Shown piece by piece: positions 8,867 to 17,900 of a stretch of DNA of 28,988 nt. A program made the translations under genes and the position numbers. The DNA is from an uncultured Flavihumibacter sp. (GTDB lineage: Bacteria > Bacteroidota > Bacteroidia > Chitinophagales > Chitinophagaceae): NCBI GenBank assembly GCA_946481605.1, contig CAMLPA010000005.1:1-28988 (forward strand), written 5' to 3'. Under the pieces are notes generated by a model that saw nothing but the letters and a program-made list of their open reading frames with translations, searched no databases and had not been told where the DNA came from. The stretch's first letter is position 1, and each line of letters starts with the position of its first letter.

Positions 8867-8874
8867 CAAAAGTA
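8867..8874 (-). promoter_or_regulatory. Candidate -7 element of the sigma gene
   Basis: On the minus strand this reads TACTTTTG, an exact match to the Bacteroidota -7 consensus TAnnTTTG. It ends only 4 nt before the ATG of the ECF sigma gene, so a transcript from it would be nearly leaderless. No clear -33 TTG lies at the usual spacing, which lowers confidence. Confidence 0.35.
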
Positions 8875-8983
8875 ATGCTTGGGAAGGGGAATCGGGAGAC
8901 CAATTTAAACCGCCGTTTTATTTGAACGCTTACTTCAATGGAACAAAGCTGAACACAAATATGGATTGCTATGTAAAATACAA

Positions 8984-9016
8984 AACGGATAATCGGAAAA
9001 AATCCGATTATCCGTT
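8984..9016 (-). terminator. Intrinsic terminator of rtcB
   Basis: A perfect 14-bp stem (8984-8997 with 9003-9016) around a 5-nt loop lies 22 bp after the rtcB stop. On the minus strand the stem is followed by TTTTGTATTTT. No T-run follows on the plus strand. It separates rtcB from the sigma gene, so the uptake locus should be transcribed from its own promoter. Confidence 0.85.
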
Positions 9017-9038
9017 CAAAAAAACACGTTGCTTCTTC

Positions 9039-10460
9039 CTAATCTTCCCGGCTCCCATCGTCGGCCATACGCACCATTTTTGGGATAAAGTTTGCGACCA
9101 CATCCACCAATCCTGTTTGTGCGCTCATTACCTGGTGGATGTCTTTGTAAGCCATGGGCGCCTCATCCAAACCCGCGCCTATTAAAGTAACGCCGTGCGC
9201 CTTCAGCACATCGCGCATCTCCTGTTTGGTGATGCTTTTAAATGCCTGGGTGCGGCTCATCCGGCGACCGGCGCCATGGGAAGCAGAGAAAACAGCCTGC
9301 GCTTCTCCTTTACCACGCACCAGGAAACCGGGGGCGGTCATACTTCCGGGTATAATTCCCATCACACCCTTTCCTGCGGGGGTGGCGCCTTTCCGGTGCA
9401 CGATCACTTCTTCCCCGTTCAGGTTTTCTTTCCAGGCGAAGTTGTGGTGGTTCTCCACTTTTCCCAGCAACTGTGCGCCAACTGCATGCAGCATTTTCTG
9501 GTGGATCACCGCGTGGCAGGCGGAGGCGTAATCACCGGCAAGGTTCATGGCCAGCCAGTATTCCTGTCCGGCTTCTGAGTTAAGGTCCAGGTAGGCCAGG
9601 TTGGCGGCTTCTTTCGGCAGCACGCACAATTCCTTCGCAAGCCGGGTGTAATGGCCTGCGATAGTGGCCCCTAATCCTCTTGAACCCGAGTGCGTCAGGA
9701 AAGCGAGGTATTTTCCTTTCGCTATTCCCATGGCTTCGTCGTGCGCCTCGAATTCCATGATCCCCCATTCGGCGAAGTGATTCCCTCCGCCTGAAGTACC
9801 CAGTTGCGCGGCGGCCTTATCTTTCAAAGCAGCCACTGTTTTGATTTCCCGGAACACCTCACTTTCCAGCACCGCATGTTCAGCCATTTCTTTCCCCCGG
9901 AAACCGTTTCCTGCACCGAACTTTGTTTGCGCGATCAGTTCACGTTTGAATTTCGCCTGGTTTTCCAGGAAAAAATCAACAGGAATATCTGTGATAGATA
10001 AGGCCATCCGACAGCCGATGTCCACACCAACACCGTAAGGGATCACTGCGTTTCGGGTTGCTAATACACCACCGATAGGCAATCCGTAACCCTGGTGGGC
10101 ATCGGGCATCAGGGCGCCGGCAACCGTAACCGGAAGCTTCATGGCCGTGCTCATCTGGTTGTAGGCACCTGGTTCAATGAATGCTTCTCCGTAAACAGCG
10201 AAGGCGGCAGCGTTTTCTGCAAGGGGAATCTCGTTCGAAACCGGACTGTTTGCTTCTTCCACCATAGCAGTGGCCACGGCTCCCCAAACACGATCGTCGA
10301 GGAAGTTTTCCGGGTATTGATTCAGTTTGGTCAAAAGGGCCATCAACGCTTCAGTTTCCAGTGTGGGAAGCTGGTGGGAAAGCTCCAGGATCATTCCAAG
10401 TATCTTTCCTTCTTTAAATCCGGCGTTTTTAAGGGTTTCGCCGGTGATTTTCTTTTCCAT
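9039..10460 (-). CDS. rtcB: RNA-splicing ligase RtcB family
   Basis: This 473-residue protein should be a GTP- and Mn2+-dependent RNA ligase that joins 2',3'-cyclic-phosphate or 3'-phosphate ends to 5'-OH ends, acting in tRNA or rRNA repair in the cytoplasm. Family motifs in order: MPDAHQGYGLPIGGV (about 118-132), GVDIGCRM with the metal-binding Cys (about 149), TSGGGNHFAEWG (about 227), HSGSRGLG (about 260), HNFAWKEN, HRKGATPAGKG (about 355), and SHGAGRRMSR (about 393) with the histidine that takes the GMP. All catalytic residues appear intact. It is longer than the 408-residue E. coli enzyme. It is divergent from a WYL regulator, instead of the RtcR regulator found in enterobacteria, and has no rtcA beside it. 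Confidence 0.95.
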   Translation of the reverse strand: MEKKITGETLKNAGFKEGKILGMILELSHQLPTLETEALMALLTKLNQYPENFLDDRVWGAVATAMVEEANSPVSNEIPLAENAAAFAVYGEAFIEPGAYNQMSTAMKLPVTVAGALMPDAHQGYGLPIGGVLATRNAVIPYGVGVDIGCRMALSITDIPVDFFLENQAKFKRELIAQTKFGAGNGFRGKEMAEHAVLESEVFREIKTVAALKDKAAAQLGTSGGGNHFAEWGIMEFEAHDEAMGIAKGKYLAFLTHSGSRGLGATIAGHYTRLAKELCVLPKEAANLAYLDLNSEAGQEYWLAMNLAGDYASACHAVIHQKMLHAVGAQLLGKVENHHNFAWKENLNGEEVIVHRKGATPAGKGVMGIIPGSMTAPGFLVRGKGEAQAVFSASHGAGRRMSRTQAFKSITKQEMRDVLKAHGVTLIGAGLDEAPMAYKDIHQVMSAQTGLVDVVANFIPKMVRMADDGSRED

Positions 10461-10516
10461 TTTTTACAATTGATCCGTTAGTAAACATGTTTCGCAGGGT
10501 TGAACACTTTTTTGAT

Positions 10517-10623
10517 TGCTCACAACGGCGCGCTGCTTCGTTCCTCGCAGAGGCAACGTTGGAGCATTTATTTCCCGGAGGCTTATGCCTTTAGGGATGA
10601 CCGCAAGGTATGTGCCGTGTTGT
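10517..10623 (-). ncRNA. Structured leader or small RNA upstream of rtcB
   Basis: Several stems can be drawn by eye. Stem H2 pairs 10517-10527 with 10557-10566 (10 bp, one bulge) and has an inner CTGC/GCAG stem (10533-10536 with 10547-10550). Stem H1 (10573-10597) pairs TCCC with GGGA and AGGC with GCCT around a TTAT loop. A small ACC-GCAA-GGT hairpin lies at 10600-10609. A competing long-range stem joins 10522-10529 to 10614-10623, closing the block like a multi-arm junction. If rtcB starts near 10635, the block lies in its 5' leader. It could also be a leader of the WYL gene or a free RNA. No known RNA family is claimed. Confidence 0.4.
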
Positions 10624-10641
10624 TTATTTACCTGCTCGTTG

Positions 10642-10649
10642 CAAAGATG
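10642..10649 (-). promoter_or_regulatory. Candidate rtcB -7 element
   Basis: On the minus strand this reads CATCTTTG, seven of eight matches to TAnnTTTG. It would give an rtcB leader of about 175 nt covering the structured block. The TGCGCAGTA copy at 10673-10681 falls near its -33 position. No good -33 TTG is visible. Confidence 0.3.
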
Positions 10650-10672
10650 TTCCTGTTGTAGTGCAGCTTATC

Positions 10673-10681
10673 TGCGCAGTA
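10673..10681 (+). repeat. TGCGCAGTA, copy 1 (candidate operator)
   Basis: This 9-mer, with a TGCGCA palindrome core, recurs exactly at 10783-10791. It lies near the -33 position of the candidate rtcB promoter. Binding of the WYL protein is a guess from position. Confidence 0.35.
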
Positions 10682-10771
10682 AAACATATTTTTAAATAAA
10701 AACACAGTTAATTGATAATCAATACTTATTGGAAGTAAAATGAAGAATTTCATTTGCTCATTTAAAATCTA

Positions 10772-10791
10772 CGCAACTCTATTGCGCAGTA
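10772..10791 (+). promoter_or_regulatory. Dyad and second TGCGCAGTA before the WYL gene
   Basis: CGCAA (10772-10776) and TTGCG (10782-10786) form a 5-bp inverted repeat with a 5-nt spacer, the size of a dimeric repressor site. The second TGCGCAGTA copy (10783-10791) overlaps its right half and runs into the candidate -7 element. This fits autoregulation of the WYL gene. Confidence 0.4.
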
Positions 10792-10797
10792 CTTTTT
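10790..10797 (+). promoter_or_regulatory. Candidate WYL-gene -7 element
   Basis: TACTTTTT matches seven of eight bases of the Bacteroidota -7 consensus TAnnTTTG and lies 33 bp before the ATG. The operator-like dyad is directly upstream. A -33 element is not clear. Confidence 0.35.
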
Positions 10798-10830
10798 CAA
10801 CTTGCCGTACATTCACACTGAAATATTTTT

Positions 10831-11853
10831 ATGGCGATCCACAAACTGGCCCTGATCCGTTATAAAACACTGGATGAATGCTTCCGGAACAAATACCGGA
10901 AATGGACACTCGAAGACCTTGTAAACAAAGTGAGCGAAACGCTTTACGAAGCTGAAGGTATTGATTCAGGTGTAAGCAAACGTACGATTCAGGCCGATAT
11001 ACAGGTGATGCGCAGCAGCAAGCTCGGTTACAACGCGCCCATCATTGTGCGGGAGAAAAAATATTATTGTTATGAAGACTCATCCTTCAGCATCACAAAA
11101 AACCCGGTAAACAAGGCAGATATAACGAAGATGAAAGAAGTGGTGGGCATCCTGAAACAATTCTCAGGATTCAGCTATTTCGATGCCTTCAATGAAATGG
11201 TGACACGATTGGAAAGCCATGTGAACCAATCGGCAGAGCAGGGAGAAAACTGCATTCAGTTCGAGCAAAACCCACTTCTGAAAGGACTGGAGCACCTTAA
11301 CCCGTTGTACCAGGCGGTGTTTCAGCAAAAATCTTTGCTCATCGAATACCAGTCGTTCAAAGCAAAACACGCCGCACAGCAAATATATTACCCTTATCTC
11401 CTGAAGGAATACCGCAACCGCTGGTTCCTGATCGCACAGGAGAAACGACACGCGCAGCTCATTACGCTTGCACTGGACAGGATCATCAGTTTCCAGCAAC
11501 TTCCCTATGAACCCTTCGTTCCCTACAAGGGTATCCCTTTCGAACGGTATTTCTCCGACCTGCTGGGCGTCACCAAATCAGAACGCGACCGTGCTTTTAA
11601 AGTAATTCTGGAAGTAGATGCCGCCAATGCGCCTTACGTGAAAACGAAACCTATTCATCCTTCACAGACTATTCTGAAAGAAGATGCGCAATCGATCATA
11701 CTCCGGCTGGATGTGGTATTGAACTTTGAATTGGAAAAAGAACTGCTCGCTTTTGGCGAATGTTTGAAGGTACTGGCACCGAGAGCACTGCAAAACAGGA
11801 TCAAAAAGCGGGTGGAGCAGATGCTCCGGAACTACCAACTGCCCGGTGCTTAG
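10831..11853 (+). CDS. WYL-domain transcriptional regulator
   Basis: This 340-residue protein has an N-terminal winged helix-turn-helix (about 1-80, recognition part near SKRTIQADIQVMRS). A WYL domain follows (about 155-225), with the core block YYPYLLKEYRNRWFLIAQ; the Trp-Tyr-Leu signature is here WFL. A C-terminal WCX-like domain lies at about 250-335. WYL regulators sense ligands, in several cases nucleic acids or nucleotides. It is the only plus-strand gene and is divergent from rtcB, so it probably controls rtcB and itself. A ligand such as an RNA end or a cyclic-phosphate product is inference from the neighbour. The start follows an A/T-rich stretch with no Shine-Dalgarno sequence, as is usual in this phylum. 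Confidence 0.9.
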   Translation: MAIHKLALIRYKTLDECFRNKYRKWTLEDLVNKVSETLYEAEGIDSGVSKRTIQADIQVMRSSKLGYNAPIIVREKKYYCYEDSSFSITKNPVNKADITKMKEVVGILKQFSGFSYFDAFNEMVTRLESHVNQSAEQGENCIQFEQNPLLKGLEHLNPLYQAVFQQKSLLIEYQSFKAKHAAQQIYYPYLLKEYRNRWFLIAQEKRHAQLITLALDRIISFQQLPYEPFVPYKGIPFERYFSDLLGVTKSERDRAFKVILEVDAANAPYVKTKPIHPSQTILKEDAQSIILRLDVVLNFELEKELLAFGECLKVLAPRALQNRIKKRVEQMLRNYQLPGA

Positions 11854-11867
11854 TTTTGTTCCTATAT

Positions 11868-11908
11868 AAAAAAAGGGAGCAACAACGAATTGGTGTTGGC
11901 TCCCTTTT
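11868..11908. terminator. Bidirectional terminator between convergent genes
   Basis: GGGAGC (11875-11880) pairs with GCTCCC (11899-11904), with further pairing inside. Seven As precede the stem and four Ts follow it, so it can end both the plus-strand WYL transcript and the minus-strand transcript of the beta-helix gene. Its place between the two convergent stops supports this. Confidence 0.85.
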
Positions 11909-11924
11909 ACTTCAGCTATTTATT

Positions 11925-14900
11925 TTACGGTACAATCAGCTTCACCACCTTACTGCTGCAACCATCGTTGCAGAAAATTCTTACCAGGTAAGTGCCGCGG
12001 CCAAGCTTATGAATATCCAGCGCCGTAGTATTGCTTCCTTTCTCCACATGAATGTTACGGGTGGCCATTACCCTGCCCGACATGTCCGTTACATGCACCA
12101 TCAGGCTTTTCCTTTCATCGGCATTGATCAGCAGGTTTACCACCTCTCTGGAGGGATTGGGGTAGAGGCTTTCCAGGGAAATACCCACCTGCGCTTCACC
12201 ACGTATCAGCACAATGTTACTGAGTCTGGTTTTTCCATCTATATCGGTTTGCTTCAGTCGGTAGTAATACCTGTTGCCTGTAGCGCCCGCATCACTGAAG
12301 GTATAATGCAACACTGAAGTACTAAGACCTCCAGGCGCCTTACTGCTTACATAACCGATGGTGGTATAACTGGTTCCATTCACTGAACGTTGTACTTCAA
12401 AACCAGCGTTATTGGTTTCGGTGGCGGTGGTCCAGTTCAATACATTGGTAGTCTCTTTCCGGTAACCTGCAAATGAAAGTATGGACACGGGCAGCGGTGC
12501 ACTTTCAGGTGCGCCGGTGAACTGAGAAAAGCTGTTCAGCAACTGTCCGGAGGTGGCCACAAATTTACCCGAAGCATCCGATGAAGCCGTCCCACCTATT
12601 TTGTTCCAGGGATTGGTAGTGACGCCATCCTGCTTATAGAGTTTTACTTCCGCTTCCGGCACCTGCCTTTTTTCAGCATCCGTATAATACAACTTCACAT
12701 CATAACTGAACCCTGAACCTCCGGTGGCATTGATCCTGTAGTAGGAGTGCCAGCCGGTACTGGTGGGGAAAGCGGGCGGAAGATCGCCGGAATAATATTG
12801 GAAATTCACCGTAGTGGGAACGGTTCCGCCTGCGCCCCAGGTAATTTCACCCAGTTTTCTGCCCGCAAAACTATAGGTAGTAGTAGTTCCTGGTGCAGGC
12901 GCGGCGGATGCAATAGCCAATGGAGACTGCACACTACTGAGTATATTGAACTCGTGGGCACCGATATCTGTTGGTGTTCCAAGATCAACGCTTCTGCTAT
13001 TACCGGAAAAATCTTCTGCGGTATTATAACTCTCAGCGCCTGCAATGCCTTTGCCACTTACCAGCCATGCTTCGGGACTATCGGTCATAATACGGAGGTT
13101 GCCGGCATAAGCATCTGTAAACAATCCTTCTGCGTTAAAATCAGAAGCAGTAGCTCCATAACTGGCGAAATCGCCGCCGGATAAGGTTTTCAGGTCACCG
13201 AATGAAGTAGCTGTGGTACTACCCCATTCTGCCAGGGCGCTGGCATTGGGTGCCACATACGCATTGTAATTACTGGAGGTGGCGGTCCAGTTGGTAGCGG
13301 GGGTGCTAAAGGTATTACCTATTGCATAATGGTTGCCCGTTCCACCGGTGCGTTCGTTGTAGAACAGGTTGTTGCGCAGCACCAGTGCACCGTTCTGGGA
13401 ACGTAAAAATCCATAGCTGTTAGCTGCCCCTGAAAAAGCGACTCCACCAACGAACACCGTGTTATAGATGTATTTGTTTGGCGCAGTGGTGTTGTCTACA
13501 ATCCCGGTTATCAGCGCGTCATTGGTATACCCTGCATTCGAAACACTGATCTGGTTGTTGGCAATGCTCCACTCAGCGCCGGACACCATGGTAATGCCCA
13601 TGATATACGTATTTAACCCTGTGGTCTGACTGCTCAGGCTATAGATATGGTTTTTGCTGATGGCTCCTTTACCGGTAGGGGAATTTACCCCTATTCCGGC
13701 TACCACTCCCGCACTGGTTGTTGTGCTGGTATTCCTGATGTTAAAGATGGTATTTTCAGCTACGTTCAGGCTAAAACCTGAATTTCGGATATATATCCCC
13801 AAAACAGACGCCATTTCAGCAGTGTTGTTCAGTAGTATATTTACTGCGGAAAGGTTGTGTATGGTATTGTTAGCGATGGTGGAACTGCCTGTGCCAACTT
13901 TAGAGATCCCACGCACAGCGCCGCTAAAATAAGATGCTCCTCCTGAGGCATGCATATTTGCCACCCTGTTGTTGCGAACGTTTACAGCACTCGTAGAAGT
14001 GATGTCGATACCCGCAGTAAATGCGTTTCCTGCTGCTGCTGTACCACCTGCATTGGTAATGCTGTTGGCAAGTGAGGCGTGGCCGATCAGGTTCCCGGAA
14101 ATGCTACCCACCTCTGCCTTGCCACCAATAATGCTGATGCCGCTAAAACTGGCGATTCCGGTTCCTGTTAAGCTAATATTCTGAATGGTATTGCCCTGAA
14201 TAGAAACCTCATCTGTACCCCTAGCAGACGAGGCAATACCAGTAAATACGCTATTGGCGCTGTACACCCAGGCGCTTCCGCCACAGGATGCTGCCTGTCC
14301 ACCCACATAGTTGCCCGACACTTCCGTTTGATCGCCCCAACCCAGGAATATACCTGTAATTGCAGTTGTTGGTGCGGTACCCGCATTGTAAAAAATGCTG
14401 TTGCCGGTTACAGTACTGCCAATACCGGCTGGCGACAATTGAATGCCGTATTGCGTAAAATTATACACTTCGTTCTGTTGTACCGACACCACATTTCCAT
14501 CACTTGCCACGTACACAAGGATAGCGGGGATACCGGTAGTACCAGGCGAACCCTGCGCATCCCTGATAAGGTTGTTGCTGATGGTGATGCCCGTATTGGA
14601 GCCTGTTCCTACCACCACGTTACCGGTTAAAACCGTAGTAGCGTTCGTTTCAATGATGCAGTTACGGATGGTAGTGTTGGTGCTGCCGCCCGCTATTTCA
14701 ATGGCGCCACGTGTATTAGACGGTGTACTATTTGTATTGATAATACGCAGGTATTGCCCGCTGCCGCTGAAACGTCCGTCTATTAATACGCCATTCACAC
14801 CTGTGAGGCGGATCATGGAAGTCGAAAAATCTGCACTGTTACTGATGGTTCGGGTGGCTGCTGCGCTGGGTTGTATAGTTAATGTGTAACCTGCCAACCC

Positions 14901-17900
14901 TGTACCCAGCAAGGAATTGGTGCCTGGTTCACTTAAATCACTGGTGATGTACACTGTTGTGTTTCCGGTTAAAGCAGCAGCGTTGATGGCTTCAAAAAGA
15001 CCGCCGGTTCCAGTAAGCGTGGGAAAGTCTTCGCCACCATTCATCCCTACATAAATGCTGGTACCCAATGATGAAACTACCTGGGTATAGCTGTTTGGAA
15101 CAGCAGGCGCTGTAGTTTGTGTATTCACATCGGTATGTGAAGCGCCGGGTGTTGCAGCAACAAAAGGTGTGGTTACCTGGTCCTGTGCCACCACATAATA
15201 TTCAAATACATCTCCTGCAGTTGGTGTAATGCTGAGCAGGGAATAATCAATGACAAAATCCCAGTTGCCGTTGTTGCCATTGCCGCTGCTCAGTGTTCCT
15301 GCTGCACTTACCCAGGCCGAAGCAACGGGTGCTGATTGGCGGAACCAGATACGTGGTTGGTTGGCGCCGCTAACCGGAACGCCTGTACCGGCATCTGTAA
15401 TGGTTACATTGGCCAGCGTGCGGGTTGCTGCATCTGAAGAAGTAGAAGGAAAAGCGGCGTAATGAATGGTGGGCGCAAAAGCATCGAGCAGGGTGAAATT
15501 GCCTGCATCGGCACCAATATCTGCCGGGGTAAAACCGGCTCTTGCCTGGCCATCAAAATCATCCGATGGGCTGTACATAGCATTGCCCATGCCTTCGGCC
15601 GGATTGGTGGCCAACAGGTGAAGATCTACGCTGGCAGCGGCACCGGTGGCATTTACAAACGCCGGATCAGCCATGCCGCTGTGTTTGTCTAAGCCTGAAA
15701 TCAACTGCCATTCGGGAAGGGTAACATAAGCTGTACCACCGGCACCGGCCACCGCTCCACCTGTGCCGGGCGCATAAAAAATATTGTTGTCCTGAACCAG
15801 GTAAGGCGTGGTATAATCGGCGGCGCTTCCTGTCAGATAGGCATAATTTACTGCGGTACCGGAAGCATTAGACCGTGCATTGACGAAAATATTATTGAAA
15901 ACACGGCTGATGGTAGAAGAAGCCAGACGGTTGAATGCCACTGTAGGCTGAACCGATACAACCCCGGTACCACCCACATAAATGCTGTTGTGGTAAAAGT
16001 TGTGGGCTGTACCCGAAACATAATTGATTCCATAAATATAAATACCGCTGGCAATGCTGTTACCGGCGGTATCAATACCCAGTCGTACCATATTATTCCG
16101 GAAAGTATTACCTGCACCACCCCCTATATTAATACCGTTTAAGGCATTGCCTCCATGGCTTGAAACAACACTCAGGCTGTGTACAAAATTCCCTGCAACG
16201 GTAAGGCCACCGTCGGCCGGACCAGTCACATACAACCCTATAACAACAGACGGTGTGTTCGACGCTGTATTCACCAATCCATAAATCGTATTCCCTGACA
16301 CCTGGTGGGCAAATCCTGTAGCCGTACTTGTAAAAGATATGCCAATAACGGCGGCATTACTGCCACCACTGCTGGAAGTAGAGGCGCTACTAAAATGGCA
16401 GATGGTATTACCTGTAATAATATTGTTTCTGGCGCTGCTGACAATGCCCCGCACCTGGCTTGAACTTGTACTTCCATCATAGTTATTGGTAAGCCCGGAA
16501 ATGGTATTACCAGAAATAGTGACCAGCGTGGATCCTGACCCGGCATTTGATATCCCTGTAATCTGTTGAGTGGATGACGTTGTTTCTGCACTGGCATAAA
16601 TGCTGTTGGCTTCACTGGTACTGCCTATTATGTTATTAGTAACTGAAACATTTCCGGTGCCGGTCAATAAAATACAATTTATGCTGGAACCTCCCCTGCG
16701 GAGATCGGTAGCATCTGTAGTAATGGAAGAAATCTCGTTGTTGGCAATGTTCACATTGCCAGTACCGCTGTAGCTAATGAGATTGACTGCACAGGCTGTT
16801 CGTGCGGTAATCAGAAAAGCGCCTGTACCGGTTTTCCCGATGGTATTGCCAGCTATCGTGCCAATATCGGCATGGCCGGATGTGATGGAAATGCCACCAA
16901 AAACACCGAATCCGGATGTTGTGGTATTTGTAGTATTTATATTGAAATTGGCTATTGTGTTGTTTTGAATACTATTAATGCCGCCAGCGCTTCCAGCTAT
17001 GTCTATGGCTACAAACCGGTACGATACAGCACCAGATTGCGTCCAGGCGCTTCCGCCTGCCTGCGGCGCTGTGCCACCCATATAATTCCCTGAAATAGTA
17101 TGCCCACTGCCTCCATTTAATGCAATACATTTATGTATAATAGTACCCGATGTAAACGCCGCAGTTTGGTAAAAGCTGTTCCCGGTAATTGTCCAGCTTT
17201 CAATGTTGGCATTGGAATAGATACCTGCGCCGGAAACACTAATAAAATTATATACATTACAGCCGCTGATGGTATTAAAACTATTCACCGTTCCCGATGC
17301 GCCAAACGATGTGATGCCTGATGCGGGCTTGGTAGCGCCATCTCTTATATCACAATCAGCAATGGTATTGTAATTATTGCCGTTTGCACTGGCGCTGGTG
17401 CCAAACAATACCACGCCCATACTAGCGCTTGTTGACACACCAATTATGGTAGCGTTTCTGATGGTATTGCGACTGGCTCCTTCTGAAAAGTGAATGGCAG
17501 CCGAAGCTGTATTGGTATTGCCGATGGTGAGGAACTTACTGCTGCCCACACCACCCGGACGCCCATCTATATGCAGATAGGTTGCGCCGGTTACGCTCAG
17601 TGTGGCATCCGCTGCATTGCTGGTAAGGTCTAAAGCACTGCTTACCCCGGCAGCAGGACGAATAGTAAGTTTATTGGTGGCAGAAGCTCCGGTAATGGCG
17701 GGCACCACCAGCGGAAACGTTTCTCCGGTGCTGGTATAGTCTGCTGCCAGCTCGAATACAACTGCTCCCCCCATGCCCACTCCGTTAGAAATGCCTCCAT
17801 CGCTACGGGTACCCGCAGTAATATCGGAAAGTGCAGCCGTTAAACTCTGGTAATTGGTTGCGGATGCAGGCTGTAAAGGATTGATGGAATAAGTACCGCT

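Larger units (their letters stand above)
10461..10830. promoter_or_regulatory. Divergent rtcB/WYL promoter region
   Basis: This 370-bp gap carries both promoters and several possible control elements, listed separately. A strongly structured block lies at 10517-10623, next to rtcB. Two copies of TGCGCAGTA lie at 10673-10681 and 10783-10791, and a CGCAA-N5-TTGCG dyad lies at 10772-10786. No small ORF in it looks real. Confidence 0.7.

Noticed and set aside
10517..10566. Bacterial Y RNA (YrlA-like) beside rtcB
   Set aside because: An ACGAAG string in the loop resembles part of the Y RNA motif, but the full GNCGAA sequence is missing and no Ro gene is present.
10517..10623. tRNA gene
   Set aside because: The block can be drawn with several arms, but there is no 7-bp acceptor stem, no proper T-loop (TTCRA) and no CCA context.
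11760..12317. 185-residue plus-strand ORF
   Set aside because: It overlaps the WYL gene end, the bidirectional terminator and the T9SS domain of the beta-helix gene, all well supported.
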